DNA of 64,000 bases, from the NCBI RefSeq assembly GCF_000737575.1, contig NZ_CP006270.1, positions 2,483,163 to 2,547,162 of the forward strand, given 5' to 3'. The notes under the pieces were generated by a model. It saw only the letters and a list, made by a program, of their open reading frames with translations. It did not search any database and was not told the origin of the DNA. Each line of letters starts with the position of its first letter. Position 1 is the first letter of the stretch. The stretch is from Synechococcus sp. KORDI-49. Its GTDB lineage: Bacteria > Cyanobacteriota > Cyanobacteriia > PCC-6307 > Cyanobiaceae. This document shows, piece by piece, positions 1 to 9,702 of the stretch. The position numbers and the translations under genes are program-made.

Positions 1-577
1 CCCTATCGATCAGCCCGTAGTCCTTGGCTTCCTCGGCGCTGAGGAAGTAGTCGCGGTCGGTGTCCTTTTCCACCTTGTCGAAGTCCTGGCCGCTCATGTC
101 TGCCAGGGAGCGGTTGAGCATCTCCTTCATGCGCAGGATCTCGCGGGCTTCGATCTCGATGTCGCTGGCCTGACGGCGGCTGGTGCCGCCGAGAGGCTGG
201 TGGATCATGATCCGGCTGTGGGGCAGGGCCACCCGCTTGCCCTTGGTGCCGGCTGCCAGCAGAAAGGCGCCCATGGAGGCGGCGAGGCCGACGCAGATGG
301 TCACCACATCGCTCTTCACGTACTTGATGGTGTCGTAGATGGCCAGACCGGCCGTCACGGATCCACCGGGGGAGTTGATGTAGAGATAGATCGGCTTGGT
401 GCTGTCCTCGGAATCGAGATACAGCATCTGGGCCACAAGGCTGTTGGCGATGCCGTCATTCACCTCGGAGCCCAGGAAGAGGATGCGCTCCACTCCTAGA
501 CGGGTGTAGATGTCGACCCAGCGCTCCATCTGGCTGCCGGGCAGGCGGTAGGGAACGCTGGGGGTACCGATCGGCAT
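1..577 (-). CDS. clpP: ATP-dependent Clp protease proteolytic subunit (3' end outside window)
   Basis: Serine peptidase subunit of the Clp barrel, which degrades unfolded substrates fed by a Clp ATPase in the cytosol. The start is ATG at 577-575, giving a product that begins [14 protein letters not shown]. The catalytic serine lies in [11 protein letters not shown] (Ser101) and the histidine in the segment reading MIHQPLGG (His126). The acidic segment [15 protein letters not shown] is also present, so this is an active-type subunit. The reading frame continues off the left edge after the YGLIDR segment, so the C-terminus is missing. It lies 41 bases downstream of the clpR-like gene on the same strand, as expected for the cyanobacterial ClpP3/ClpR core pair. 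Calling it ClpP3 specifically is inference from this neighbour. Confidence 0.95.
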   Translation of the reverse strand, partial: MPIGTPSVPYRLPGSQMERWVDIYTRLGVERILFLGSEVNDGIANSLVAQMLYLDSEDSTKPIYLYINSPGGSVTAGLAIYDTIKYVKSDVVTICVGLAASMGAFLLAAGTKGKRVALPHSRIMIHQPLGGTSRRQASDIEIEAREILRMKEMLNRSLADMSGQDFDKVEKDTDRDYFLSAEEAKDYGLIDR

Positions 578-618
578 GGGTCAGGACGTGAGAGGGCGAA
601 AAAGGTGGAAATCTGTGA

Positions 619-1287
619 TCAGTTGGCGCTGTTGCCGGGCAGCTCCTTGCGGCTGCTGAGCACCCGGTCGATCAGCCCGTACTCCATGGCCTGCTCCGGA
701 GTGAGGTAGCTCATCCGGTCGGAGTCCTTGCTCAGTTCCTCGACGCTGCGGCCGGTGTTGCTGGAGAGGATTTCCAGCATGGCCCGCTTGTTGTGGAGCA
801 CTTCCTTGGCGCGGATCTGGATGTCGGTGGCTTGGCCCTGGGCACCGCTGCGGGGCTGGTGCAGCACGATCGATGAATGAGGAAGAGCGGCGCGCTGGCC
901 TTTCGTGCCCGCTGAAAGGATCACAGCAGCCGTTCCCATCGCCTGACCGATGCAGATGGTGTGCACCGGAGGCTTCACATAGCGGAGCGTGTCGCAGATG
1001 GCGAAGGCCTCGGTCTCGAAGCCGATCGCATCGCCCGAATACCAGCTGGTCCCGGTGGAGTTGATGTAGAAGTAAATCGGCTTGTCCGGATTGTCGAACT
1101 CCAAATAGAGCAGCTGGGCGATGATCAATTCCGTGACATCGATGCCCATCTGACGTTTGGCATCGTCATCGGAGAACAGCGGCAGGCCGAGATAGACGAT
1201 CCGCTCCTTGAGCAGGAGTGAAGGCAGATCGGGAGGAGGAGTCCTCATCACGGCGCTGTCGCCGTAATAGGGGGCTGAGGTGGTCAT
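619..1287 (-). CDS. clpR: ClpR, ClpP-like subunit without the catalytic serine
   Basis: A 222-residue ClpP-fold protein. The segment around the nucleophile reads CIGQAMGTAAV where active ClpP has [11 protein letters not shown]. Aligned by eye, glycine 118 replaces the catalytic serine, while the histidine segment (LPHSSIVLHQP, His143) and an Asp segment (DRMSYL) remain. Cyanobacterial ClpR is known to form a mixed heptameric ring with ClpP3 and to be proteolytically silent. The gene is first of a two-gene minus-strand unit with the active clpP downstream. The N-terminal extension of about 20 residues relative to ClpP fits ClpR. Function is confident at family level; ring partnership is inferred from adjacency and from what is known in Synechococcus elongatus. 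Confidence 0.92.
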   Translation of the reverse strand: MTTSAPYYGDSAVMRTPPPDLPSLLLKERIVYLGLPLFSDDDAKRQMGIDVTELIIAQLLYLEFDNPDKPIYFYINSTGTSWYSGDAIGFETEAFAICDTLRYVKPPVHTICIGQAMGTAAVILSAGTKGQRAALPHSSIVLHQPRSGAQGQATDIQIRAKEVLHNKRAMLEILSSNTGRSVEELSKDSDRMSYLTPEQAMEYGLIDRVLSSRKELPGNSAN

Positions 1288-1318
1288 CTACCGCGCACCA
1301 TCACTGTGTGGCAGGAGC

Positions 1319-2467
1319 CTAGCGGGGGCTTTCAGGCTTGCGCTCGCTGGTGCGGGGCGGTTTGCCCTGCCCCTTGGATTTGGCCTGCGCTTTGGCTTTC
1401 CCTTCGGTCTCCAGCCGAGCGAACACCATCCGGCCGGTGGGGGTCTGCAGAGCTCCTGTGACCACCACCGGCTTCCTCTGGCCGATCAGGGAGCGGGCGT
1501 CATTGACCACCACCATCGTGCCGTCGTCGAGGTAGCCGACCCCCTGGCTCTCCTCCTTGCCTTCACGAACGATCTTGAGATTGAGCTCGTCGCCGGGTTG
1601 CACTTCCGGCCTCAGTGCAATCACCAGCTCGCTCAGATTCATCACCTTGAGCGCTTTCACCGAGGCCACCTGGGCCAGGTTGAAATCGGCCGTGACCAGC
1701 GTTCCGCCCGTGTCATCTGCCAGCTGCAGCAGGCGGTCGTCCGTGCCCTTCCCGTCGTAACGGGTGCTGTTGATCACGAGGCGACGGCCGTAGGTCTCGC
1801 GCAGGTCCTTGAGCAGCTTCAGGCCCCGCCGCCCCTTGGCACGTTTCTCGACGTTGGTGGAATCGGAGAGCTGCTGCATCTCATCAATCACCGACTCCGC
1901 CACGATCACCTGCCCTTCCAGCAGCCCGCAGGCGAGCATCCCGCGGATGCGGCCATCGATGATCACACTGGTGTCCAGGATCTTGGCGGTGGCTGGGGTC
2001 AGCACACCGTCGGCCACCAGCAGGGCTTCACTGCTGGCTGGATTGAGCAGGCGCAGCAGCGTGCGGCCGTGCACTTCGGCCAGGTTGCTGCCCAGGATCC
2101 CGAAGAACACATTGCTCACCACCGCCAGCAGCGGTTTCAGCAGAACCACCCCACCGGAAAAGGGCAGGAGCAGCACCGGCAGCAGCAGCAGGTTGGCGAC
2201 GAGCAGGCCCAGAATCAAGCCGATGGCGCGGCTCACCAGCAGGTCGGTGGGCATGGTGCGCACCTGCTGCATCAGGCGCAGCCGCAACCGTTTGAACACC
2301 AGTCCAGCGAGAAGCCCCACGCCGCCGCCGGAACCCGTGAGGATCAACCGCAGCTGTTCCGCATCGGTGGCGGGATTCACCAGTTCCGCGGGCAGCAGAT
2401 GCACCCCCATCCAGCCGGCAGCACCACCGGAGCCGACGAACAGCATCAGGATGAGCAGATCAACCAT
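1319..2467 (-). CDS. Membrane-anchored PIN/TRAM-domain protein, YacL-like
   Basis: A 382-residue protein starting MVDLLILMLFVG at 2467. The N-terminal 130 or so residues form several hydrophobic segments, including a leucine-rich pair around LVANLLLLPVLLLPF. A PIN domain follows, beginning at LDTSVIIDGRI, with later acidic residues in the segments KGTDDRLLQLA and TADFNLA. A C-terminal TRAM-like domain is marked by QPGDELNLKIVREG and GVGYLDDGTMVVVNDA. PIN domains are often ribonucleases; the TRAM domain binds RNA. Homologues (YacL family) are widespread, but the cellular role is not established here. The frame stays open far upstream on the minus strand, but that part is antisense to hemW. The chosen ATG gives the membrane segment at the N-terminus. 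Confidence 0.88.
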   Translation of the reverse strand: MVDLLILMLFVGSGGAAGWMGVHLLPAELVNPATDAEQLRLILTGSGGGVGLLAGLVFKRLRLRLMQQVRTMPTDLLVSRAIGLILGLLVANLLLLPVLLLPFSGGVVLLKPLLAVVSNVFFGILGSNLAEVHGRTLLRLLNPASSEALLVADGVLTPATAKILDTSVIIDGRIRGMLACGLLEGQVIVAESVIDEMQQLSDSTNVEKRAKGRRGLKLLKDLRETYGRRLVINSTRYDGKGTDDRLLQLADDTGGTLVTADFNLAQVASVKALKVMNLSELVIALRPEVQPGDELNLKIVREGKEESQGVGYLDDGTMVVVNDARSLIGQRKPVVVTGALQTPTGRMVFARLETEGKAKAQAKSKGQGKPPRTSERKPESPR

Positions 2468-2506
2468 GGGCTCAGGTCGTGGCAGCTCAATCCGAATGTG
2501 CGCAGC

Positions 2507-3757
2507 ATGCCCTATCCCCCTCCTCCCCGCAGCGCCTACCTCCACATTCCCTTCTGCCATCGACGTTGTTACTACTGCGATTTCGCTGTGGTGCCGCTGG
2601 GGGATCGGGCCCACGCGGACGGGGGACCGGGAAGCGCTTCCATCCGCGATTACCTGTCCCTGCTGCATCGCGAGATCGCAGCTGCACCCTGGGGTCCGCC
2701 CCTGGCGACGGTGTACATCGGCGGCGGTACCCCATCGCTGCTGACGGCCGCTCAGATCCAGGCTCTGCTTGAGGCGCTGCAGGTCCGTTTCGGTCTTCAG
2801 CAGGGTGCGGAAATCACCCTCGAGATGGATCCCGCCAGCTTTGATCGGCAGCAGCTGGATGCGGTGCTCAGGACCGGGGTCAACCGCATCAGCCTCGGTG
2901 GCCAGAGCTTTGACGATGACGTTCTCGCCGGGCTCGGCCGTCGTCACCGGCGCGCTGATCTGCTGGAGGCCTGCCGCTGGATGCGGGAGGCGCTGAGGCA
3001 GGGCGCGCTGAGGTCCTGGAGTCTTGATCTGATCCAGAACCTGCCGGGACAGACCCGCCTCGCCTGGGAGCAGCAGTTGGCGCAGGCCATCGCCATGGAT
3101 TCCCCCCATGTCTCGGTGTATGACCTGTCGGTGGAGCCAGGCACGGTCTTTGAGCGCCGTCAGCAGCGGGGTGAGCTGGATCTGCCGGAGGAGGAGCTGG
3201 CGGCGGAGCTGATGGCGCTCACCAGTGATCACCTCGGAGCCGCCGGGCTCGGTCGCTACGAGATCTCCAACCATGCCCGCCCCGGCCACGCCTCCCGCCA
3301 CAACAGGGTGTACTGGAGTGGTGCCGGCTGGTGGGGATTCGGCATGGGCGCCACCTCAGCCCCGTGGGGAGAGCGCCAGGCCAGGCCCAGAACCCGGGAC
3401 GCCTATCGCGTCTGGCTGGACCAGGAAGCCGCTGCAGTGCCGTGGCGAGGCACCGGCATACCCCTGGATGATCTGCTGCTGGTGGGCCTGCGACGCAGGG
3501 AGGGGGTGGATCTGCAGGCTCTTGGATGCCCAGCGCCCGACCAACTGCTGAAGCGTTGGCAGCCGTTCATCGCCGAAGGGTTGCTGGTGGGCGAGGCCGG
3601 TCGCTGGCGGTTGTCCGATCCGGAGGGGATGGCTCTCAGCAACCGGGTTCTGGTGGAGGTTCTGCTGTGGTGGGAGTCGCTGTCTGACGTTGATCGAGCA
3701 CCCAGCGCTCCAGAGCCTCCGCGCACAGCTGCCGTCCTGGCAGCAGAGCGGGGCTGA
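2507..3757 (+). CDS. hemW: Radical SAM heme chaperone HemW
   Basis: A 416-residue radical SAM protein that starts [17 protein letters not shown]. The cluster-binding cysteines are Cys17, Cys21 and Cys24 ([10 protein letters not shown]). Phenylalanine instead of a fourth cysteine after the motif marks the HemW branch rather than coproporphyrinogen oxidase HemN. GGGTPSLL, a glycine-rich SAM-binding segment, and [12 protein letters not shown] also match the family. HemW binds heme and is thought to hand it to acceptor proteins. The gene starts 40 bases from the divergent PIN-TRAM start. It runs convergently into panB, so the last 122 bases of both genes overlap on opposite strands. Upstream in-frame codons exist but run through the PIN-TRAM gene and were rejected. 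Confidence 0.92.
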   Translation: MPYPPPPRSAYLHIPFCHRRCYYCDFAVVPLGDRAHADGGPGSASIRDYLSLLHREIAAAPWGPPLATVYIGGGTPSLLTAAQIQALLEALQVRFGLQQGAEITLEMDPASFDRQQLDAVLRTGVNRISLGGQSFDDDVLAGLGRRHRRADLLEACRWMREALRQGALRSWSLDLIQNLPGQTRLAWEQQLAQAIAMDSPHVSVYDLSVEPGTVFERRQQRGELDLPEEELAAELMALTSDHLGAAGLGRYEISNHARPGHASRHNRVYWSGAGWWGFGMGATSAPWGERQARPRTRDAYRVWLDQEAAAVPWRGTGIPLDDLLLVGLRRREGVDLQALGCPAPDQLLKRWQPFIAEGLLVGEAGRWRLSDPEGMALSNRVLVEVLLWWESLSDVDRAPSAPEPPRTAAVLAAERG

Positions 3758-4451
3758 AGGGGGGCTGCTGAGCCGTGAGCCCCAGCAGATCAGCGGTCAC
3801 CCGCACCTGTCCGTCGCAATCGGCCCCGGCACCGATGCCGATCACCGGAATCGCGAGCTGACGGCGCACCTGCCCGGCCAGCTGGTCCGGCACATGCTCG
3901 AGCACCAGCGCGAAGCATCCGGTGCTCTCGAGCTCACTGGCCTGGCTCATCAGTCGTTGCTGCGCCGGAGCATCCACCGCCTGACGCCGCAGGCCGAGGC
4001 GATGCACCGCCTGCGGCGTCAGCCCCAGGTGCCCCATCACCGGGATGCCCATGCGCACCAGCCGATCAATGACCCTCACCACCTCCGGTTCGGCGCCTTC
4101 CAGCTTCACGGCCGCGGCGCTGGATTCCTTCAGCAGCCTCCCGGCAGCGGCCACCGCTGCGTCCTCACCGCACTGATAGCTGAGAAACGGCAAGTCGGAG
4201 ATGAGCAGGGGCTGCTGGGCCGGCATCGCCTGAAAGCCGCGCTCCACGGCCTGCGTGTGGTGCACCATCTGCTCGAGGGTGACCGGAAGGGTGGTGGCAT
4301 GCCCGAGAGCCACCATTCCCAGCGAGTCACCCACCAGCACGGCATCGGCCCCGGCGAGCTCCACCAGGGCCGCAGACAGGCTGTCCCATGCGGTGAGCAT
4401 CGTGATCGGTCGGCCGTCTTGCTTGAAGCGGATCAGATCGGCTGGACGCAT
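3636..4451 (-). CDS. panB: 3-methyl-2-oxobutanoate hydroxymethyltransferase
   Basis: Ketopantoate hydroxymethyltransferase, the first committed step of pantothenate and coenzyme A synthesis; it adds a hydroxymethyl group from methylene-tetrahydrofolate to alpha-ketoisovalerate. The 271-residue product has the family's metal-binding segments near [18 protein letters not shown] and [11 protein letters not shown], then AAVKLEGAE, the [13 protein letters not shown] segment and [16 protein letters not shown]. Length is normal. Start ATG at 4451 is the only good one. The C-terminal tail beyond the barrel, rich in Pro and Thr, is encoded opposite the end of hemW. The SRP RNA gene lies divergently just upstream, so the 50 or so bases between them must hold the panB promoter. 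Confidence 0.95.
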   Translation of the reverse strand: MRPADLIRFKQDGRPITMLTAWDSLSAALVELAGADAVLVGDSLGMVALGHATTLPVTLEQMVHHTQAVERGFQAMPAQQPLLISDLPFLSYQCGEDAAVAAAGRLLKESSAAAVKLEGAEPEVVRVIDRLVRMGIPVMGHLGLTPQAVHRLGLRRQAVDAPAQQRLMSQASELESTGCFALVLEHVPDQLAGQVRRQLAIPVIGIGAGADCDGQVRVTADLLGLTAQQPPFSPALLPGRQLCAEALERWVLDQRQTATPTTAEPPPEPGC

Positions 4452-4504
4452 GGAGTGGGCTGAGCCCTTGGTGGCTCCTTGCTAGCATCAAGCCGACTCG
4501 GACC

Positions 4505-4594
4505 CATGCGGCTCGGACGCCTAAATCTGGTCAGGACCGGAAGGGAGCAGCCACACGGGATGCTCAGGGCAGGCGTGGAATCCGGGTCACCCCT
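4505..4594 (+). ncRNA. ffs: Signal recognition particle RNA (4.5S-type)
   Basis: The plus strand holds the strongly conserved SRP domain IV core, GGTCAGGACCGGAAGGGAGC at about 4529-4548. Outer strands can pair: ACGCCT near 4518 with AGGCGT near 4571, and GGCTCGGA near 4510 with TCCGGGTC near 4581. This gives the long hairpin of a short bacterial SRP RNA. The ends given are estimates from the pairing. Its protein partner, Ffh, is encoded at 32.9 kb in the same window. The gene sits in the gap between the starts of panB and the end of ftsZ. Confidence 0.9.
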
Positions 4595-4596
4595 CT

Positions 4597-5748
4597 TCAG
4601 CTGTCGCTTTGATGCTGGCGCTGACGCAGGAATTCGGGAATACGGGCGCCGTTGTCATCGATCTCGCGGCGGTCACCTCGCTGAGCCTGAGCCGTCAGGG
4701 GGCGGCTTGCAGATCGCTCGCTGCGGTAGTGCTGACCGTTCTCGAAGCCGGTGGCGATCACGGTGACGTGGATCTCGCCCTCCAGGGCTTCATCCACCAC
4801 AGCACCGACGATGATGTTCGCCTCGGGATCGACGACGTCGTAGATCACTTCCGACGCCGTGGTCATGTCCTCAAGGGTCATGTCCCGGCCTCCGCTGATG
4901 TTGATCACGCAGCCCTTGGCTCCGTCAATCCGCTCCGTCTCCAGCAGAGGGCTGCTGATGGCGGCCTGGGCGGCTTCCACAGCGCGGGAGCGACCGGAGC
5001 CGATGCCGATTCCCAGCAGGGCGGTGCCGGCCTCGGTCATCACCGAGCGCACATCGGCAAAGTCGACATTGACCAGGCCGGGGCAGGTGATGATGTCGCT
5101 GATGCCCTTCACACCCATACGCAGCACGTCATCGGCACTGCGGAAGGCTTCCTGAAGCGGTGCGCTGCCGATCGCATCGCGCAAGCGGTCGTTGGGGATC
5201 ACGATCAGGGTGTCCACATGCTCTGCAAGCCGTGTGATCCCTTCATCGGCCTGACGCATGCGCCTGCGGCCCTCGAAACCGAAAGGCTTGGTGACGATGC
5301 CCACTGTGAGGGCTCCGACCTCACGAGCGACCTCAGCCACCACCGGGGCCGCACCGGTTCCGGTTCCTCCACCCATGCCGGCGGCGATGAACACCAGATC
5401 CGCCCCCTGCAGTGCTTCGTGCAGGTCGGTGCGGGACTCTTCGGCGGCCTTCTGACCGATGGTGGGGTTGCCTCCGGCGCCCAGGCCGCGGGTAAGGGTC
5501 TGTCCCAGTTGCAGACGCGTCTGAGCCTGGGACTGAATCAGTGCCTGGGCGTCTGTGTTGAGAACGCGATAAGCCACACCTTCAAGATCGCTGAGGATCA
5601 TGCGGTTGACGGCGTTGCTGCCACCGCCACCAACACCAATCACCTCGATGCGGGCGGACTGACTGGGTTGAATGCCGGCGGCATGCTGGGATGACGCACC
5701 GCTGACGATCTCCATCTTTTCGACCGATCCGTTCAGGTTTGGCTGCAT
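4597..5748 (-). CDS. ftsZ: Cell division GTPase FtsZ
   Basis: Tubulin-like GTPase that assembles the Z ring. The 383-residue product has the N-terminal [13 protein letters not shown] segment, the tubulin signature [10 protein letters not shown], the loop NDRLRDA, and [11 protein letters not shown]. It ends with a variable linker and a C-terminal peptide, [11 protein letters not shown], used by FtsZ to bind its partners. A short non-conserved N-terminal extension of about 30 residues precedes the GTPase domain, as is common in cyanobacteria. It lies downstream of ftsQ on the same strand with 80 bases between, so the dcw-like order ddl, small protein, ftsQ, ftsZ is kept. The stop codon is almost adjacent to the end of the SRP RNA gene. 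Confidence 0.97.
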   Translation of the reverse strand: MQPNLNGSVEKMEIVSGASSQHAAGIQPSQSARIEVIGVGGGGSNAVNRMILSDLEGVAYRVLNTDAQALIQSQAQTRLQLGQTLTRGLGAGGNPTIGQKAAEESRTDLHEALQGADLVFIAAGMGGGTGTGAAPVVAEVAREVGALTVGIVTKPFGFEGRRRMRQADEGITRLAEHVDTLIVIPNDRLRDAIGSAPLQEAFRSADDVLRMGVKGISDIITCPGLVNVDFADVRSVMTEAGTALLGIGIGSGRSRAVEAAQAAISSPLLETERIDGAKGCVINISGGRDMTLEDMTTASEVIYDVVDPEANIIVGAVVDEALEGEIHVTVIATGFENGQHYRSERSASRPLTAQAQRGDRREIDDNGARIPEFLRQRQHQSDS

Positions 5749-5828
5749 TATGTCCCTGCGGCTCTGAACCGGGAAAGTTTGGATACGTTCCGTCCGGCGG
5801 AAAGGAACGGCAACACTTCGTCAGCGTT

Positions 5829-6689
5829 TCAAGCTCCTGGTGTCGCTTTCTCAGCGGGCTCGGGCTTCTTGGCGGGTCGCTCCAGTTCCGGTCGATCCGG
5901 ATTGCTCAGATCAATGGAACCTTGTCCTTGATCGAGCAGATGGGGGGGCATCGTGCTGTTCAGTTGGACGATCGCGTCGATCTGCTGCACCAGTCGGTCG
6001 CTGTCGCGCCCCAGATCGATCAGTCCGAGGCTTCGGGTGCGGAGGCTGATGGCGCCATCGGGGTGGAGGACGATGGTCTGAAGACTGTCGCTGATCCGGC
6101 CGCGCTGTTCGAGAAGCTTGGCCAGCACAGCCCGTTTATCGGGGCTCCAGCCCTCAACGGTGATGGCCGTCGTCGGGGCCGGGCTGGGAGCTTTGGTGTT
6201 CGTCTGGATCCAGTGCCCTTCCCCGTCGACCATTCCCGTTTCCATGCCGCCGGCCAGGCGTCGGGTCGCCCGGGCAACGGGGATCTGACCCACCAGCTGC
6301 ACGTGGAGTCGCGCTGGCAGCAGTCGGCGGTCCGCCTGGGCGGATTGCACTGGCAGCTCCTGTCGCAGTTGTGATTCCAGGGTCTTGAGGTTGATCTCCA
6401 GAAGCGGTTGCGGAAACGAAAACCCTCCGACTTTGGCGACCAGATCCGGTGAGATCCCGGTGTCGCCGCGCACGATCACCTGATTGGTGCCTTCCAGGGT
6501 CCAGCCATGGCGCAGCAGAATCCAGCCCAGCCCTGTGCTGAGCAGCAGAAGCACCAGCACGCGCCAGATCTGGATCAACAGCTGCGCACGCTGCTGACGC
6601 CGCAGAGCACGCCTGCGTTCCAGCTGCGGTGTCAGGGTCACTGGCTTGCGCTGTCGCTTCGCAGGCGCCTGCTTCGTCACAGATCGCAC
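5829..6689 (-). CDS. ftsQ: Cell division protein FtsQ
   Basis: A 286-residue bitopic membrane protein. A basic, arginine-rich cytoplasmic tail of about 40 residues is followed by one membrane helix (LIQIWRVLVLLLLSTGLGWIL). A POTRA-type region comes next, starting around GTNQVIVRGDTGISPDLVAKVGGF, then a beta-rich periplasmic domain including RRLLPARLHVQLVGQIPVARA. These features and the position upstream of ftsZ support FtsQ, a divisome scaffold. The C-terminus ends with a Pro/Ala/Lys-rich tail. The start overlaps the end of the preceding small gene by 13 bases, suggesting translational coupling. Confidence 0.9.
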   Translation of the reverse strand: MRSVTKQAPAKRQRKPVTLTPQLERRRALRRQQRAQLLIQIWRVLVLLLLSTGLGWILLRHGWTLEGTNQVIVRGDTGISPDLVAKVGGFSFPQPLLEINLKTLESQLRQELPVQSAQADRRLLPARLHVQLVGQIPVARATRRLAGGMETGMVDGEGHWIQTNTKAPSPAPTTAITVEGWSPDKRAVLAKLLEQRGRISDSLQTIVLHPDGAISLRTRSLGLIDLGRDSDRLVQQIDAIVQLNSTMPPHLLDQGQGSIDLSNPDRPELERPAKKPEPAEKATPGA

Positions 6690-7087
6690 CGGGCCCGTGC
6701 CATCAGCTGATCGCCCCAGCGCCGGGCGCGGTCCGCATCAGCGAAGGGCACGTCCATCTGTTTGTCCTTGCCGACCAGGCGCAGGCGGCAGCGCCCCTGG
6801 GATTCGTCTGTCAGGGGGGCATCTCCTGAGGCCAGAGCCATCAGTTCCACCAGCTCCAGCCGGCAGACATCGAACTGCCCCTGATCCTGGAAACGTCCGG
6901 CTTCAAAGCTGCTCCAGATCAGATGGCCATCCTTCAGCCGCGCGCCGCCGCAGCCGTCCAGCTTCGCCAGCTCGGCACCCTCCGCCCAGTCGCGGAAGAG
7001 GTTCTGACGCCGGCGTTCCAGCCAGCCGAGGGCGGCGAGCAGCACGAAGGCCGCCAGCAGGGGTAACCAGAGCAGGCCGTGGCTCAT
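6677..7087 (-). CDS. Small membrane-anchored protein of unknown function
   Basis: A 136-residue protein with an N-terminal hydrophobic segment (LLWLPLLAAFVLLAALGWL) followed by a soluble domain with three spaced cysteines and the segment RLRLVGKDKQMDVPFADADRARRW. No family was recognised. It overlaps the ftsQ start by 13 bases and lies 32 bases downstream of ddl, all on the same strand. Expression with the peptidoglycan and division genes is therefore likely. A single-pass envelope protein is what the sequence shows; any role in division is inference from position only. Confidence 0.75.
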   Translation of the reverse strand: MSHGLLWLPLLAAFVLLAALGWLERRRQNLFRDWAEGAELAKLDGCGGARLKDGHLIWSSFEAGRFQDQGQFDVCRLELVELMALASGDAPLTDESQGRCRLRLVGKDKQMDVPFADADRARRWGDQLMARARCDL

Positions 7088-7119
7088 GGATCAGGCGGGG
7101 GTCGACCGTGGGCGTTGCT

Positions 7120-8178
7120 TCATTCTCCAGCTGTTTCCACCAGTTCGTGCACCAGTTGATCGAGTGTTAAGCCGCTTGCTGCCCAAAGCATCGGGTACAT
7201 GCTCTGGCTGGTGAATCCAGGAAGGGTGTTGATCTCATTGATCCAGATCGTTCCGGCTGCTTCGTCGTAGAAGAAATCCACACGGGCCATGCCCAGGACC
7301 CCGACCGCTTCGCAGGCCTGAAGAGCCTGCTGTCGGATCCGATCAGCGACGCCGTCTGGAAGCGGCGCCGGAATCAGTGTGGAGCTCAGTCCAGCGGTGT
7401 ACTTGGTCTCGTAGTCGTACCAGTCGGCTTCGAAACGAACCTCCCCGACGACGGAGGCCCTCAGGTCGTTCCGCCCCAGCACGGCGCACTCCAGTTCCCG
7501 TGCCGTGACCCCCTGCTCCACCACCAGCCGCGGATCCAGGAGGGAAGCCTTGTGGAGGCCCTCAACCAGTTCCGCCCGGTTGCGCACCTTGCTGATCCCG
7601 ACCGATGAACCGAGGTTGGCTGGCTTGACGAAGCAGGGATAACCGAGCTGTTCGATGCGCTTCAGAAGCGGGTTGAACGTGGTGTCGTCCTTCAGTTCGC
7701 TGGCCTGAACGCAGACGTAGGGCACCTGGGAGAGTCCGGCGGCCGCGAAGGCGGCCTTCATCGCCTGCTTGTCCATGCTCACGGCGGATCCGAGCACACC
7801 GGCTCCCACAAAGGGTTGGCGCATCAGGCGGAACAGCCCCTGCACGGTTCCGTCCTCGCCGTTGGGGCCGTGCAGCACGGGGTACCAGACGTCGATGGCC
7901 TCACAGTCCTGCGGCAGTCCCCGGAATCCTGCGGGCGGCAGGGGGTGGGGGAGCTGCTCGTCGGTGGCGGCTTCGCCCCTCTCCAGCACCGCGGCAGCGA
8001 TCCCGGGTCCCCACCAGCGGCCTTCGCGGTCGATGTAGAGCACCGTCACGGCGTAACGCTCCGGATTGCTGCCGCTCGTCAATCCAGCCAGCACCGTGCT
8101 GGCTGAACGGATGGAAACCTCATGCTCACCGGAGACGCCACCGAACACGAGGCCGACATGCTTGCGCTGGCTGGTCAT
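7120..8178 (-). CDS. ddl: D-alanine--D-alanine ligase
   Basis: ATP-grasp enzyme that joins two D-alanines for the peptidoglycan stem peptide. The 352-residue product begins with [18 protein letters not shown]. It has the [13 protein letters not shown] segment, [18 protein letters not shown], the [10 protein letters not shown] metal-binding strand and [17 protein letters not shown]. All are diagnostic of Ddl, and length is normal. It is part of the minus-strand run leading to ftsZ, 37 bases downstream of miaB. The stretch between the Rossmann-like N-terminus and the ATP-grasp core carries [16 protein letters not shown], a cyanobacterial-looking insertion. Confidence 0.96.
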   Translation of the reverse strand: MTSQRKHVGLVFGGVSGEHEVSIRSASTVLAGLTSGSNPERYAVTVLYIDREGRWWGPGIAAAVLERGEAATDEQLPHPLPPAGFRGLPQDCEAIDVWYPVLHGPNGEDGTVQGLFRLMRQPFVGAGVLGSAVSMDKQAMKAAFAAAGLSQVPYVCVQASELKDDTTFNPLLKRIEQLGYPCFVKPANLGSSVGISKVRNRAELVEGLHKASLLDPRLVVEQGVTARELECAVLGRNDLRASVVGEVRFEADWYDYETKYTAGLSSTLIPAPLPDGVADRIRQQALQACEAVGVLGMARVDFFYDEAAGTIWINEINTLPGFTSQSMYPMLWAASGLTLDQLVHELVETAGE

Positions 8179-8215
8179 TTCGACGCGCTGTGCGGTCTGA
8201 GGCGCGCCAAAGGTA

Positions 8216-9619
8216 TCAGCGTTGTTCCGCCACCGGCAGGGGGGTGGCGCTCAGGGAGAACGAACGCACCGCGTCGATCGTCACCCTCACGAGATCACCG
8301 GGATTCCAGTTGTGGCCATCCGGCCCTGTTGCGCTGAAGAACGTGAGCCGGTTGGTGCGGGTGCGCCCCATCAGCTGATGGGGATCCTTCGGGTTGATCC
8401 CTTCCGCCAGCACCTCCTCGACGCGGCCGGTGTAGCGGGCATTGCGGGTTCGCGCAGTGCGCTCCACCAGGGCATTCAGTTCCCGCAGTCGCTCCACCTT
8501 CACCGCTTCGGGCAGCTGGTTGTCCCAGGTCGCCGCCGGGGTGTTGGGACGTGGTGAATAGGCCGCGGTGTTCACCTGATCGAACCCGATCGATTCCACC
8601 AGCTCCAGAGTGCGGCGGTACTGGGCATCGGTCTCACCGGGGAAGGCGACGATCACATCGGCGCTCAGGGCGGCATCGGGCATCCGTTCGCGGATGCGGT
8701 CGATGATGCGCCGGTAGCGCTCCACGGTGTAGCCGCGGGCCATCGCCCTCAGCAGGTCGTTGTCGCCGCTCTGGAAGGGGATGTGGAAGTGCTCGCAGAG
8801 CTTGGGGAGATCAGCACAGGCGTCGATCAACCGTTCGGTGAAATACCGCGGATGGCTGGTGGCGAAGCGGATCCGTTCGATCCCTTCCACGTCATGAACC
8901 TGATGCAGCAGGTCGGTGAGCGTGTGCTGGCGGCGCCCCTCCGGCGTGATGCCCGGCAGGTCACGGCCGTAGGCGTCGATGTTCTGACCCAGCAGGGTGA
9001 TCTCCTTGTACCCCTGGGCTGCCAGACCCTCCATCTCCAGCTTGATCGCTTCCGGGAGGCGCGACTGTTCCTTGCCGCGCACAGAGGGCACCACGCAGTA
9101 GGTGCAGCGTTCATTGCAGCCGTAGATCACGTTGACCCACCCGCAGATGCGGCTGTCACGCCGTGCAGTGGTGATGTCTTCGAGAATGTGGTGCTCCTCC
9201 GTGGCCACCACCTGCTGACCGCTGTCCACCTGCTGGAGCAGGGTCTCCAGGCGGTTCGCATGCTGGGGACCCATCACCAGATCAAGCTCCGGAACCCGGC
9301 GCAGCAGCGATTCCCCTTCCTGCTGTGCCACGCAGCCGGCCACCACCAGCGTGAGGTTTGGATTGGTCCGTTTCCGCTGAGCCTGTCGACCGAGGTAGCT
9401 GTAAACCTTCTGCTCGGCGTTGTCCCGGATGGTGCAGGTGTTGTAGAGCACCAGATCCGCCTCCAGTTCAGCGCTGGCTTCCCGGTAGCCCATCGCTTCG
9501 AGGATGCCGGCCATGCGCTCGGAATCCGCCTTGTTCATCTGGCAGCCGAAGGTGGTGATCCAGTAGCTGCCGCGCGCATCCGTGCCGATGCTGGTGCGGT
9601 CTGGAGCGGAGACGACCAA
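8216..9619 (-). CDS. miaB: tRNA-2-methylthio-N6-dimethylallyladenosine synthase
   Basis: Radical SAM methylthiotransferase that modifies A37 of tRNAs reading codons starting with U. The 467-residue protein has the three cluster-binding cysteines of the N-terminal UPF0004 domain (Cys26 in [12 protein letters not shown], Cys62 in [11 protein letters not shown], Cys96 in VAGCVAQQE). The radical SAM triad CNERCTYC (Cys168, 172, 175) follows. The C-terminal TRAM domain includes [14 protein letters not shown]. The RDNAEQKV segment marks MiaB rather than RimO. The start chosen, ATG-like at 9619, leaves a short N-terminal leader before [11 protein letters not shown]. It is divergent from the epimerase gene, with 83 bases between the starts. 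Confidence 0.95.
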   Translation of the reverse strand: MVVSAPDRTSIGTDARGSYWITTFGCQMNKADSERMAGILEAMGYREASAELEADLVLYNTCTIRDNAEQKVYSYLGRQAQRKRTNPNLTLVVAGCVAQQEGESLLRRVPELDLVMGPQHANRLETLLQQVDSGQQVVATEEHHILEDITTARRDSRICGWVNVIYGCNERCTYCVVPSVRGKEQSRLPEAIKLEMEGLAAQGYKEITLLGQNIDAYGRDLPGITPEGRRQHTLTDLLHQVHDVEGIERIRFATSHPRYFTERLIDACADLPKLCEHFHIPFQSGDNDLLRAMARGYTVERYRRIIDRIRERMPDAALSADVIVAFPGETDAQYRRTLELVESIGFDQVNTAAYSPRPNTPAATWDNQLPEAVKVERLRELNALVERTARTRNARYTGRVEEVLAEGINPKDPHQLMGRTRTNRLTFFSATGPDGHNWNPGDLVRVTIDAVRSFSLSATPLPVAEQR

Positions 9620-9702
9620 GGCGGGGGAGGAGAGAGGAGGGGCTGCTCTCAGTTTGAGTCACGACGGTGTTGTGTCAGTTTGGTGACTGGACACTGGCCG
9701 GC

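Noticed and set aside
1280-2506. In-frame upstream extension of hemW
   Set aside because: It runs antisense through the PIN-TRAM gene; the radical SAM homology begins only at the ATG at 2507.
2487-2735. Small minus-strand ORF near the hemW start
   Set aside because: Opposite the radical SAM cysteine motif; arginine-rich shadow peptide.
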